Shown: positions 1 through 7,768 of the stretch, one piece after another
Numbering within the stretch: position 1 is the first letter of the stretch
How the letters are laid out: each line of letters starts with the position of its first letter
Source: Neobacillus mesonae
Lineage (GTDB): Bacteria > Bacillota > Bacilli > Bacillales > Cytobacillaceae
Direction of reading: 5' to 3'
Assembly (NCBI RefSeq): GCF_001636315.1
Contig: NZ_KV440949.1
Location: forward strand, 4,086,973 to 4,150,972
Length of the DNA: 64,000 bases
Made by a program: the position numbers and the translations under genes
The notes under the pieces: generated by a model
Told to the model about the DNA's origin: nothing
Database searches by the model: none
What the model saw: only the letters and a program-made list of their open reading frames with translations

Positions 1-1
1 T

Positions 2-139
2 TCAAATGTCGCTTGGAGATGTGCCAATACCCGAAAGGGTTACTGGAGATTTTCCAATAATCCAGTCTTGGATTCAGCCTTGAATAAGGATTATTGGATA
101 AGACAAGGACTTAAACAATTAACTCAAATAATTTCATAG
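2..139 (+). CDS. C-terminal end of group II intron reverse transcriptase/maturase (partial)
   Basis: A reading frame enters from the left edge and stops at TAG 137-139, giving 45 residues. It contains CANTRKGYWRFSNNPVL and ends near RQGLKQLTQIIS. The ..TRKGYWR..NPVL..AL pattern followed by a Y/L-x-x-x-GLK motif is the usual carboxyl end of bacterial intron-encoded proteins. The stop lies just before the domain V that starts at 147, as expected when the protein is encoded in domain IV. The rest of the protein, including the polymerase domain, is outside the window, so whether it is intact cannot be judged. Confidence 0.75.
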   Translation, partial: SNVAWRCANTRKGYWRFSNNPVLDSALNKDYWIRQGLKQLTQIIS

Positions 140-146
140 AACTTTC

Positions 147-181
147 GAACCGCCGTATACCGAACGGTACGTACGGTGGTG
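147..181 (+). ncRNA. Group II intron domain V of the outer intron
   Basis: The segment begins GAACCGCCGTAT, has a short internal stem ACCG-AA-CGGT, and closes ACGTACGGTGGTG. CCGTAT...ACGTACGG is the hallmark of the catalytic domain V hairpin. It is cut off from its domain VI by the inner intron that begins at 182. Confidence 0.85.
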
Positions 182-695
182 GTGTGCTGTGAAAGGCACA
201 TCAGAGATGAGGGAAGGTCCCTCGATGGAGATTGTACCAGGCAAATCCATCAAACAACCCTAAGCTGCTGCAATAAAGAGTTGTGGTAGTAAGCGTCTAG
301 GGAAAAGGTTGTATTAAAACAATCATGTGAGATATACAAAGATGAACGAAAGTGAATCGCTGAAGAAGTATCGATAACGTAAAGATTTGTCAAAACTTGT
401 TGTTCACCACTAGACAAGGATAAGAGCAGAAGATAACCTGGAAAGCTGACTGTTCGGCAAACGGTATTAAGGCGACATGAGTGTATATCAGGCTCTGATG
501 TGAAACACAGGAACCTGCATCACGATGTTAAGCGAAAAGTCACAAGCTACAGAAAAGCAAGGTCGAAATAGCGAAGCGTGGTACAGGGGCGGAGGTGCTC
601 GTAGTAGTAATGAAGTTGCTGTAATGGCAATGGAGCGAAGGGGCACCATCATTCAACTCAATATCTGATAACAACTGTGGAAACAGGAGGATTTG

Positions 696-1934
696 ATGAA
701 AGAGAGTAAGCCATTTAAAATCTCTAAACATGTTGTACTAACAGCCTTTAAAAGAGTAAAAGCGAATAGAGGTAGTGAGGGAATTGATGGACAAGACATA
801 AAGGAATTTGAGAAGAATCTCAAAAGAAACCTTTATAAAGTTTGGAATAGAATGAGCTCCGGTAGCTATTTTCCTCCACCAGTTAAGTTAGTTGAAATAC
901 CCAAGAAAACTGGAGGGAAACGAGGACTTGGTATTCCAACAGTCGAGGATAGAGTTGCACAGATGGTAGTTAAAATGTATCTAGAACCAAAGGTTGAACC
1001 GATATTTCATGAAGACTCTTATGGATACCGTCCAAATAAATCAGCCATTGACGCTATTGGACAAGCAAGAAAAAGGTGCTGGAAATATGACTATGTCATT
1101 GAGTTCGATATTAAAGGATTGTTCGATAATATTGATCATGAATTATTAATGCGAGCTGTTCAAAAGCACACAAAAGAGTCATGGATAAGGATGTATGTAG
1201 AAAGATGGCTCAAAGCACCATTTATTGATTCGGAAAATCGTAAGATTGAAAGAAATTCGGGAACACCGCAAGGTGGAGTAATAAGTCCAGTTCTTGCGAA
1301 CTTGTTTATGCATTATGCGTTCGATGTGTGGATGTTGCGAACAAATCCACGAGCGCCTTTTGAACGATACGCAGATGATGCCATCATACACTGCAAATCG
1401 GAAGAAGAGGCTCAGGACATACTGAGAAAACTTAATCAGCGGTTAAAAGAATGCAAACTGGAATTACATCCGGAAAAGACAAAGATTGTCTACTGCAAAG
1501 ATAAGGATAGGGTAAATGAGTATCCAGTTATTGAATTTGACTTCTTGGGCTACACTTTTCGTAGGATTTTCATCAAAGACAGGTTAGGAAGACTACAATT
1601 TAATTTTCTTCCATCAGTAAGTAAAAAGTCCGGGAAATCTTTCCGTAGCAAGATAAAGGCAATGAATATTCATAAGTTTACTGGTTGCAATATCCAAATC
1701 ATAGCAGAGATGATAAATCCGATGATTAGAGGTTGGCTCAATTACTTCACTAAGTACAATCCATCAGCAGTTAAATACTCAATTGATTGTGTAAATCGGA
1801 GATTAACCAAATGGGCAATGTGCAAATATAAGAGATTTAGAGGACATCGAAAAAGAGCCGAAACATGGCTTAAAGCACTGGCAAAAAGAGAACCCAGCAT
1901 GTTTCCACACTGGGTTAAAGGAATGACTCCTTAA
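696..1934 (+). CDS. ltrA: Group II intron-encoded reverse transcriptase/maturase
   Basis: The 412-residue protein reverse-transcribes the intron RNA and assists its splicing. The fingers-palm region includes GIPTVEDRVAQMVVK and SYGYRPNKSA, followed by palm motifs FDIKGLFDNIDH, SGTPQGGVISP and the catalytic RYADD. The maturase X domain follows (MIRGWLNYF), with a basic end (KRFRGHRKRAETWL). It stops without an HNH endonuclease domain, which fits the short length. ATG 696 is chosen because AGGAGG lies at 685-690 with 5 nt spacing; a TTG directly upstream is too close. The frame is uninterrupted and all catalytic residues are present, so the protein could be active. Confidence 0.93.
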   Translation: MKESKPFKISKHVVLTAFKRVKANRGSEGIDGQDIKEFEKNLKRNLYKVWNRMSSGSYFPPPVKLVEIPKKTGGKRGLGIPTVEDRVAQMVVKMYLEPKVEPIFHEDSYGYRPNKSAIDAIGQARKRCWKYDYVIEFDIKGLFDNIDHELLMRAVQKHTKESWIRMYVERWLKAPFIDSENRKIERNSGTPQGGVISPVLANLFMHYAFDVWMLRTNPRAPFERYADDAIIHCKSEEEAQDILRKLNQRLKECKLELHPEKTKIVYCKDKDRVNEYPVIEFDFLGYTFRRIFIKDRLGRLQFNFLPSVSKKSGKSFRSKIKAMNIHKFTGCNIQIIAEMINPMIRGWLNYFTKYNPSAVKYSIDCVNRRLTKWAMCKYKRFRGHRKRAETWLKALAKREPSMFPHWVKGMTP

Positions 1935-1948
1935 TGGTTGAATGATAT

Positions 1949-1983
1949 GAGCCGTATGAATCGAGAGATTCACGTACGGTTCT
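1949..1983 (+). ncRNA. Group II intron domain V of the inner intron
   Basis: GAGCCGTATGAAT at the left and ATTCACGTACGGTTC at the right form the domain V hairpin with a GAGA-type tip. It follows the reverse transcriptase stop codon by 14 nt. Confidence 0.88.
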
Positions 1984-2022
1984 GTGAGAGCCTCTGGGTG
2001 AAACTCCTGGGAGCTACTCGAC

Positions 2023-2059
2023 TGAGAGGTCGGGGGTTAGTCACCCCCTCCTACTCGAT
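2023..2059 (+). ncRNA. Group II intron domain VI of the outer intron
   Basis: AGGTCGGGGG pairs with CCCCCTCCT around a TTAGTCA loop. The A at 2053 in CCTACTCGAT is unpaired and is the candidate branch point. This domain belongs to the domain V at 147-181, not to the nearer one at 1949-1983, which already has its own domain VI at about 1986-2022. Confidence 0.75.
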
Positions 2060-2162
2060 TTTGTTGTTTAACAATTAAATTAGAATAGTTAACTTTAGAG
2101 GAAGCAGTAATAATGAAACTTTAAGTAAATTTCTACGTCTTTTTTTAAAAGGGGGATTACCT

Positions 2163-2516
2163 TTGGGAAAAAAACAGTTTTATAAAACAATAATATTTAT
2201 CACTTTTTTAGTAATTGTTTCAGGCTGTACTAATGATCATCGTTCAGCCGACTGGGCCTATTCATTTGTTGTATGGGACGGTTTTATGTTTAAAATTTGC
2301 GATGAGTATGTTACTGAAATAGGCGAGGAAATTGGTCAAGTAACGAAGTTTTCAGATATGGAGGGGACGTATTCCGGAAACTTTTCGAATACGTACAAAA
2401 AAGGTACAAAGTACTTGGTAATCAAGGGGATAAGCACAGATGAGGCAATTGCTGTTAAAGAACTGGATGGGAGGTTCCGAAAAGCCATCAGAATAGGGAA
2501 GTATGGAGAAAAATAA
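2163..2516 (+). CDS. Small hypothetical lipoprotein
   Basis: The 117-residue product begins with a short basic stretch and a hydrophobic segment that ends in the lipobox VSGC, so it is probably lipidated at Cys21 and attached to the outer face of the membrane. The mature part is acidic-polar and contains YVTEIGEEIGQV, GTYSGNFSNTY and GTKYLVIKGISTDEAIAV; similar small lipoproteins of unknown role are common in Bacillus. The start is TTG 2163, preceded by AAAGGGGG. It lies 100 bp beyond the intron. I do not recognise a specific function. Confidence 0.7.
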   Translation: MGKKQFYKTIIFITFLVIVSGCTNDHRSADWAYSFVVWDGFMFKICDEYVTEIGEEIGQVTKFSDMEGTYSGNFSNTYKKGTKYLVIKGISTDEAIAVKELDGRFRKAIRIGKYGEK

Positions 2517-2595
2517 TTGTCTTATTAATTCCATGTCCAGCACTGGTGATTTATTTGTTAAACTTTTTAAAAAAACATAGATTAGGAGATTAGAA

Positions 2596-3249
2596 ATGTT
2601 ACAATCAATTATTTTTGATATGGATGGGACTCTGTTTCAAACAAATAAAATTTTGGAATTATCTCTTGAAGATACTTTTAACCGATTAAGAGAAAATGGT
2701 TTTTGGGGGCAGGCCACACCGATTGAGCAGTATCGAATGATTATGGGTGTTCCTTTACGGAAAGTATGGGAAACCTTGCTGCCGGACCATTCAAATGAAA
2801 TTCGAGAACAAGCTAATGAATTTTTCCATGAAAGACTCATAGGAAATATTAAACACGGAAACGGGGCATTGTATCCGAATGCTGAAGAAGTATTGGGCAA
2901 TTTAAAGGCCATGGACTGTTCTATTTTTATCGCAAGTAATGGTTTAATAGAATATCTAAGTGCTATTGTAGATTTTTACGGGCTTAATAAGTGGGTAACG
3001 GAAACATTCTGTATCCAGCAAATAAACTCTTTGGATAAGGCAGACCTCATAGGGATGATTATTAAGAAATATAATTTAAACAACGCAGCGGTAGTTGGAG
3101 ATCGCATATCAGATATTAAGGCTGCAAAACAAAATGGTTTAATCGCAATCGGTTGTAATTTTGATTTTGCACAGGAAGACGAACTTTCCCACGCTGACAT
3201 TGTAATTGGGGATTTAATCGAATTAAAAACAATTGTACATAAAGTTTGA
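2596..3249 (+). CDS. HAD-superfamily phosphatase, phosphoglycolate phosphatase-like
   Basis: The 217-residue cytoplasmic hydrolase has the nucleophile motif DMDGT at residues 8-12, motif II in IASNG (about residues 113-117) and the acidic motif GDRISDI near residue 168, with a helical cap between motifs I and II. This is the class I HAD layout of small-molecule phosphatases such as Gph and beta-phosphoglucomutase. The substrate cannot be told from sequence. ATG 2596 follows AGGAG at proper distance. It stands alone, with no obvious operon partner. Confidence 0.85.
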   Translation: MLQSIIFDMDGTLFQTNKILELSLEDTFNRLRENGFWGQATPIEQYRMIMGVPLRKVWETLLPDHSNEIREQANEFFHERLIGNIKHGNGALYPNAEEVLGNLKAMDCSIFIASNGLIEYLSAIVDFYGLNKWVTETFCIQQINSLDKADLIGMIIKKYNLNNAAVVGDRISDIKAAKQNGLIAIGCNFDFAQEDELSHADIVIGDLIELKTIVHKV

Positions 3250-3315
3250 TAAAAATCTTTTCCTAAGGAAAAATTAACAATTTCATCAAGTAAACTGTGG
3301 TGGGGAGAATTGAAA

Positions 3316-4515
3316 ATGAACAGCTATCTAAAGAGAATAGTCCAAGATCTAAGCAGTGTTGAAATGCAACAATATTGGCCTGGGTTTCTCTTACCTGCTT
3401 TTGCGGTACATGATAAGAATAATGTTTTTCTATTTAATCATCCCAAGTTTAATCAACAAAATACATTTCATAATTTACCCTGGACTTCGCAGTTTACCGG
3501 CGATACTTGCATTGATTATGAGGGATATCCAACAGCTGTTGTAAATTTGGAATTGCACAGGGATTACGAGGATTTGTTTTCAATCCTGGTTCATGAATCG
3601 TTTCATTGTTATCAATATATTAAAGGGGAAAAACGGTTTCCAAATGAGGTGTTGGGATTCATGTATCCTTTGTCTGAAGAAAATGTGGAAATTAGGAATC
3701 AAGAAAGAAATAACCTTTTTAAGGCATTGATGGCAAATGATACATCAAAGATGAATCATTATATTAATGTGTTCGTTTCACTCAGAGAAAAAAGAGCAGA
3801 GCGAATTGTCGAGCACCTTTTATATGAAAACTTGGTTGAAACCATAGAAGGCCCTGCATGGTATGTAGAGTTAAAGGCGTATGCAGAAAAGAGCAGTTTA
3901 AGCTGCAATTTAATTTTAGAAAAATATGCCCAAGGTTTAATAGACAAATATGAATCATCCCTTCATATTAGAAGAAGCTGCTATAGTTCGGGGCTTTATA
4001 TATGTTTGCTTTTAGATAAAATTTCGCCAGATTGGAAAAATGAATTTTTTGAATCGGAACTTAGTTTATATGACTTTTTCAAACAGCATTATGCTGAACT
4101 ATCAGAGTTTAATTTAGAAGATATCCAGATTAGCAAGGAAACTCAGGATATTGTTAACTTTGTAAAAAAGAATAAGGAGAATGAATTTGAAACATTTTTA
4201 CAGAAGCCTGGATTTCATCTTTTGATAGAAGGCAAAATAGCGGTGAAAACGTTTGATCCAATGAATATTACAATTTTAGGAGAAAAAGTATTACATAAAA
4301 GTTTTATGAAGGTTAGAATCAGCGATAGCGAATATTTTATTCAACAACCTGTAATGGCCTGCTTTAGTGACCATTTTTTGAACCTAAATAAGTTGCATTT
4401 AATATTGGATATAAATCCGGTAATGAAATTTGATTCATTATCAATACATGGTATTGGCGTAATTGAAGGGGAATATATGAAGCGGGGCAATTATCATCAT
4501 CTTTTAATTCAATAA
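3316..4515 (+). CDS. Hypothetical protein with HExxH zinc-metallopeptidase motif
   Basis: This 399-residue protein is not one I can name. VHESFHCYQ, near residue 92, is a clear HExxH zinc-binding and catalytic signature; about 85 residues later ENLVETIEGPAWYVE offers glutamates for the third zinc ligand, as in gluzincin-type peptidases. There is no signal peptide or membrane segment, so it should be cytoplasmic. The C-terminal third looks like a separate beta-rich domain. ATG 3316 is preferred over the upstream TTG 3310 because GGGGAG at 3302-3307 is 8 nt away from the ATG. Protease activity is inferred from the motif alone. Confidence 0.6.
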   Translation: MNSYLKRIVQDLSSVEMQQYWPGFLLPAFAVHDKNNVFLFNHPKFNQQNTFHNLPWTSQFTGDTCIDYEGYPTAVVNLELHRDYEDLFSILVHESFHCYQYIKGEKRFPNEVLGFMYPLSEENVEIRNQERNNLFKALMANDTSKMNHYINVFVSLREKRAERIVEHLLYENLVETIEGPAWYVELKAYAEKSSLSCNLILEKYAQGLIDKYESSLHIRRSCYSSGLYICLLLDKISPDWKNEFFESELSLYDFFKQHYAELSEFNLEDIQISKETQDIVNFVKKNKENEFETFLQKPGFHLLIEGKIAVKTFDPMNITILGEKVLHKSFMKVRISDSEYFIQQPVMACFSDHFLNLNKLHLILDINPVMKFDSLSIHGIGVIEGEYMKRGNYHHLLIQ

Positions 4516-4648
4516 AGCAGAACGGAAGGACTAATGATGGTTGAATATTTTTCCAATATTTTCACGATAATATAGAGGAAATTAAGAATCAAAAATAGAA
4601 TATGATTTATGATTTATGAAATCTTTTTATAAAAAATTGGAGGCTTGT

Positions 4649-5044
4649 ATGGGAAGATTAGTTCATTTTGAAATCCATGTGAATGATATGGAACGGGCAA
4701 AGAATTTTTATGGTGAGGTTTTTGGATGGTCCTTTCAAGATTGGAGCGAGTATGCGGGGATGCCTTACTTCGGAGCCGTGACTGGCGATGAAAATGAACC
4801 TGGAATCAATGGTGCTTTGATGCAGCGTCAAGGGAATCCGCCAGAAGCAACTCAAGCATTAAATGCTTATGCTTGTACAATGGGAGTAGAAAGCTACGAT
4901 GTAACAGAAGCTAAAATTATTGAGAATGGCGGTAAGGTCGCAATGCCTAAATATGCCCTGCCTGGAATGGCGTGGCAAGGATACTATTTGGATACCGAAG
5001 GGAATATTTTTGGAATTCATCAACCGGATAGGAATGCAAAATAG
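4649..5044 (+). CDS. VOC-family (glyoxalase/bleomycin-resistance fold) protein
   Basis: The 131-residue product has the vicinal oxygen chelate pattern of two beta-alpha-beta-beta-beta modules: FEIHVNDMERAKNFYGEVFGW at the start, and YYLDTEGNIFGIHQPD near the end, where E and H are candidate metal ligands. Such proteins are dioxygenases, glyoxalases or antibiotic-binding proteins, and the substrate here is unknown. The true start is ATG 4649, which has GGAGG at 4639-4643; the longer upstream frame has no ribosome binding site. It is followed after 12 bp by a YjbR-family gene, so the two are probably cotranscribed. Confidence 0.82.
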   Translation: MGRLVHFEIHVNDMERAKNFYGEVFGWSFQDWSEYAGMPYFGAVTGDENEPGINGALMQRQGNPPEATQALNAYACTMGVESYDVTEAKIIENGGKVAMPKYALPGMAWQGYYLDTEGNIFGIHQPDRNAK

Positions 5045-5056
5045 GAGATTAAAAGC

Positions 5057-5428
5057 ATGAATTCTCGAGAGACAGCTGAGACGCTTGAAAATGTTCGTAA
5101 AATTTGTCTTAAACTGCCTGAGGCTGTTGAACACATCGACGGTTTTGGGCACAATACTTTTAAAATCAATGGAAAATCCTTCGTGATATCCGGTGAAAGC
5201 GAGAAAGGTTTCAGGTTGTCATTCAAGTCAGATCGGGAAACACAAGAATTATTATTGCAGAAGGAGTATTTTTTCAAAACTCCTTATATCGGACATCACG
5301 GATGGGTATCCATTCAAAACCCAAACGAGGAAAACTGGTCTGAATTAACTGATTTAATTCTAGAAGCATATTTACGTGCTGCGCCAAAGCGCTTGATAAA
5401 GCAATGGAATGAATTGCATAAAAAATAA
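5057..5428 (+). CDS. MmcQ/YjbR family protein
   Basis: The 123-residue protein has the YjbR fold pattern: an N-terminal helix (ETLENVRKICLKLPEAVE), a beta sheet with FKINGKSFVI, and the C-terminal segment GHHGWVSI...LILEAYLRAAPKRLIKQW. Relatives are described as having a DNA-binding-like fold of the CyaY type, but no function is established. It overlaps no neighbour and is the last gene before a strong terminator, forming a likely two-gene unit with the VOC gene upstream. Confidence 0.82.
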   Translation: MNSRETAETLENVRKICLKLPEAVEHIDGFGHNTFKINGKSFVISGESEKGFRLSFKSDRETQELLLQKEYFFKTPYIGHHGWVSIQNPNEENWSELTDLILEAYLRAAPKRLIKQWNELHKK

Positions 5429-5467
5429 GGAAAGGCGGAATGCTCTGCCTTTCCTTATTTTTTATGC
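5427..5467 (+). terminator. Rho-independent terminator
   Basis: AAGGAAAGGC (5427-5436) pairs with GCCTTTCCTT (5447-5456), followed by a T-rich tail. It begins at the stop codon of the YjbR-family gene. Confidence 0.9.
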
Positions 5468-5621
5468 CATTTTTCTTGTTTGTACCTTAGTTATAAAAGT
5501 GAATCATAGCACCTGGTTGGCAAAAGATAAATTTTGTCTATCTATTTTAAGGGAAATAGTAGAATTTTAGACATTGGATAGTATATAATTTGCAGGATAA
5601 GATTAGGAAAGGGGGAAGGCG

Positions 5622-6413
5622 ATGAGTACTCAAATCATCATAGTATTAATATTAAATTTTATCATTTCGTTGATTGGAACGTTAGCATATTCTGTCCGAA
5701 TGGTTGGTGTTAGAACTGGAAAAATAGCTGTTTCATTTGCAGTGTTTAATATACTAACGCTAGTCTCCAGAATGGCGGTAACATTTCAAGTTCCATTATT
5801 AACAAAATATGTAGAACATCATTCAGGTAGCTATAACCTATTACATATTTTTTATGTCATTATTTTAGTATCGGGTGCTGCCACCATTGCCGGGGCGTTT
5901 TTAATCCCGACTTTTCAAAGGCTATTTTTTAAAGGAGTATTACATTTTTCGATTGATCGGTCTATTCCTAAACTGATGATACATAGTTTTTCTAAAGCAG
6001 GAGTTCATCATATTAAGGACTGTGTGGCCATCCCAGTAAAAGAAAATATAACTGGATTTAAATTTAGGAAATTACCTGTTAAAATCATCATTTTTAATCT
6101 CGTTGCTGTTGCATTGCTAACTGTGGGTGCTTTAGCGCCAATTTATGCGGGCAGCATTGCGCCGGATTTGCGGGCAACTTGTATTACTTTATCTTCCATT
6201 ATCAATGGTATTGCGACGATTCTTATGTCCATATTTATTGATCCACAGTTATCAATTATGACCGATGATGTGGTTGAAGGAAAGTGTACAGAAGAAGATT
6301 TTCGCACAGTGGTGATTGGAATGGTCGGAAGCAAAACGTTAGGAACTGTTGCTTCGCTGTTGCTGATTATTCCTGCTTCGTATTTGATCGTATTTATTGC
6401 GAAGATAATATAG
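5622..6413 (+). CDS. amj: Alternate lipid II flippase Amj
   Basis: The 263-residue integral membrane protein matches Amj (formerly YdaH, DUF2837), which in Bacillus subtilis can replace MurJ in moving lipid II across the cytoplasmic membrane during peptidoglycan synthesis. It has about six hydrophobic segments and family segments such as LAYSVRMVGVRTGKIAVSF near the N-terminus, and FIDPQLSIMTDDVVEG before the last helices. Length equals the usual one. The start ATG 5622 follows GGAAAGGGGGAAGG. In B. subtilis amj is induced by envelope stress through sigma-M; I did not find a clear sigma-M promoter here. Confidence 0.88.
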   Translation: MSTQIIIVLILNFIISLIGTLAYSVRMVGVRTGKIAVSFAVFNILTLVSRMAVTFQVPLLTKYVEHHSGSYNLLHIFYVIILVSGAATIAGAFLIPTFQRLFFKGVLHFSIDRSIPKLMIHSFSKAGVHHIKDCVAIPVKENITGFKFRKLPVKIIIFNLVAVALLTVGALAPIYAGSIAPDLRATCITLSSIINGIATILMSIFIDPQLSIMTDDVVEGKCTEEDFRTVVIGMVGSKTLGTVASLLLIIPASYLIVFIAKII

Positions 6414-6455
6414 AAAATCATTTAGCTGAGGCTTTTTTAGCTAATATCATTTTAG

Positions 6456-6929
6456 CTAAAGCTTCGGCTTTTCGCACTTTCTTTCCTTCCATGCTTTCAT
6501 CAAATTAGTATGCATATCTCTCGGTTCCTCAATTGAAAACCAATCAATGGAATGAGCGGTGGTGGGCAGCCATTTTTTAAGGCGTAGTCTAATTTTTTCA
6601 TGGTTTGTGTAGTGGGGGTATATGACGGTAGATTTCCCGCCTCTTCCGTTATAAAACTTGATGTCTTCAATTTCATCCCAATAAATTTTGTTATCCTTCA
6701 GATCAACGACAATCCCATCATGCCCCCAATAAATTCCCTTACCTTCTTTTCTCTTTTTCAATAGGTAAAAAGAATAGCCTAATAAACCAAATGAGAAGAG
6801 TATTCCTGTAATAACGGTAAGTAAGTGTGACAGGATGTTTTTATAATCCAAAAAGCATAATAATAAGAGAATGGAGCCAGAAATCATAAAAACCAATATC
6901 AGATACATAGAAGACCTGTAAATTTTCAA
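6456..6929 (-). CDS. Hypothetical membrane protein with PH-like C-terminal domain
   Basis: About 157 residues: two transmembrane helices near the N-terminus (SMYLILVFMISGSILLLLC and a second one before YSFYLLKKRKEGKG), then a soluble beta-rich part (GHDGIVVDLKDNKIYWDEIEDIKFY) resembling small bacterial pleckstrin-homology-like domains. Function unknown. The start TTG 6929 is suggested because GAGG lies 5 nt upstream of it; an ATG at 6953 in the same frame has no ribosome binding site and would overlap the control region of the divergent gene at 6975. The alternative extent is 6456-6953. Confidence 0.55.
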   Translation of the reverse strand: MKIYRSSMYLILVFMISGSILLLLCFLDYKNILSHLLTVITGILFSFGLLGYSFYLLKKRKEGKGIYWGHDGIVVDLKDNKIYWDEIEDIKFYNGRGGKSTVIYPHYTNHEKIRLRLKKWLPTTAHSIDWFSIEEPRDMHTNLMKAWKERKCEKPKL

Positions 6930-6974
6930 TTGAACCTCACACTTTCTGCTCATTATTTCGGAAGGGGAACTTCA

Positions 6975-7271
6975 ATGTCATTACTGTTTGAAATCCTTTC
7001 ATATATCTTTGATAGTTTTGGTCAAGATCATTCTTTAGATACCAGAAAAATTGATCAGCATATTAAGGAGCTTAACAACTATCCATGGTTTAAAGTAATA
7101 TATGATGATGAAAAATATCATAAGTTATTTTTCGTGAATCGAGAAGTTAGAAAGTATCTGCAGAGTAAATTTCGTGTGAAGAGAATCATTAAAAGTAAAC
7201 AGGCACAAATGAAGTTTATCAAATTCTTACAGCTGCAAACAATAAAAGGTGGTAGAAAAGGGGAAATATGA
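6975..7271 (+). CDS. Small hypothetical protein
   Basis: A 98-residue, basic, probably cytoplasmic protein with no motif I recognise. It contains an N-terminal amphipathic helix ([15 protein letters not shown]) and a lysine/arginine-rich second half ([19 protein letters not shown]). ATG 6975 is chosen because GAAGGGGA precedes it at good spacing; the frame is open further upstream to 6930, but without a ribosome binding site. Its stop overlaps the start of the next gene by 4 bp (ATGA), so the two are translationally coupled. Confidence 0.6.
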   Translation: MSLLFEILSYIFDSFGQDHSLDTRKIDQHIKELNNYPWFKVIYDDEKYHKLFFVNREVRKYLQSKFRVKRIIKSKQAQMKFIKFLQLQTIKGGRKGEI

Positions 7272-7594
7272 TTTACGCAATCGTTTTATTCATTCTTGCG
7301 GGAATTGCTGAAATTGGCGGAGGCTATTTAGTCTGGTTATGGCTGCGAGAAGGGCGGCCATACTGGTATGGAATAATCGGTGGTATTATTTTGGTTTTGT
7401 ATGGAATAGTTCCAACGCTGCAGAAATTCCCTTCTTTCGGAAGAGTCTATGCAGCCTATGGAGGAGTGTTTGTTATTCTGTCTGTGTTATGGGGCTGGGG
7501 AGTAGATCGCAAAACACCTGATACTTATGATTGGATTGGAGCAGTCATTTGTTTAATTGGAGTTTCGATCATACTTTGGGGGCCGAGACATTAA
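7268..7594 (+). CDS. YnfA/UPF0060 family small membrane protein
   Basis: A 108-residue protein with four transmembrane helices. The family signatures are plain: [19 protein letters not shown] in the first helix pair, [20 protein letters not shown] in the third, and [20 protein letters not shown] at the end. Length is the family standard. UPF0060 proteins resemble small multidrug resistance transporters in size and topology, but their function is not settled. It is coupled to the gene at 6975 by an ATGA overlap and ends before a terminator. Confidence 0.88.
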   Translation: MIYAIVLFILAGIAEIGGGYLVWLWLREGRPYWYGIIGGIILVLYGIVPTLQKFPSFGRVYAAYGGVFVILSVLWGWGVDRKTPDTYDWIGAVICLIGVSIILWGPRH

Positions 7595-7648
7595 ATCAGT
7601 GTGATTTGTGAAGATTTATTTTATTGGTTTCCATACTTTTGGAAAAAC

Positions 7649-7677
7649 AAAGGGGTGCTCCGGCATTCCTTTTTTTG
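7649..7677 (+). terminator. Rho-independent terminator
   Basis: AAAGGGGTGC pairs with GCATTCCTTT (with G-T pairs) around TCCG, followed by a run of T. It serves the UPF0060 gene. Confidence 0.8.
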
Positions 7678-7768
7678 TGTTCTAAAGGATTTTGTATATT
7701 AATTATCGAACTAGTATGGTACCAATCATAAAATTAATTTATATCCAAATTGTAAATGAAGGAAGAGT

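Larger units (their letters stand above)
182..2022 (+). mobile_element. Inner group II intron, complete, inserted between domains V and VI of the outer intron
   Basis: The element starts with GTGTGC at 182, a good match to the GTGYG 5' end of group II introns. It carries about 510 nt of structured leader, a reverse transcriptase gene in the domain IV position (696-1934), domain V (1949-1983) and a domain VI ending GCTACTCGAC at 2022 with a bulged A at 2015. Removing 182-2022 rebuilds a continuous domain V to VI transition of the host intron, which fixes both ends nearly to the base. The encoded protein has no recognisable endonuclease domain, so this intron probably moves by an endonuclease-independent route. 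Confidence 0.85.
1..2059 (+). mobile_element. Outer group II intron, 3' part only, interrupted by a second intron
   Basis: The window opens inside a group II intron. Visible parts are the end of its maturase reading frame (2-139), a domain V (147-181) and, after a second intron of 1841 bp, a domain VI (2023-2059). Joining 181 directly to 2023 restores the usual sequence at the domain V to VI transition (GGTGGTG followed by TGAGAGG). Domain VI pairs AGG and CGGGGG with CCCCC and CCT, leaves a bulged A at 2053 as candidate branch point, and ends CTCGAT, so the 3' splice site is near 2059. The 5' half lies left of the window. The assignment rests on visible motifs and was not folded. Confidence 0.82.

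Noticed and set aside
182..695. Possible short genes in the 500 bp before the reverse transcriptase
   Set aside because: The stretch is structured group II intron RNA (domains I to IV); the minus-strand frame at 540-731 is a shadow.
2060..2162. Rest of the outer intron beyond 2059
   Set aside because: After CTCGAT the sequence becomes ordinary AT-rich spacer, with no further intron-like stem.
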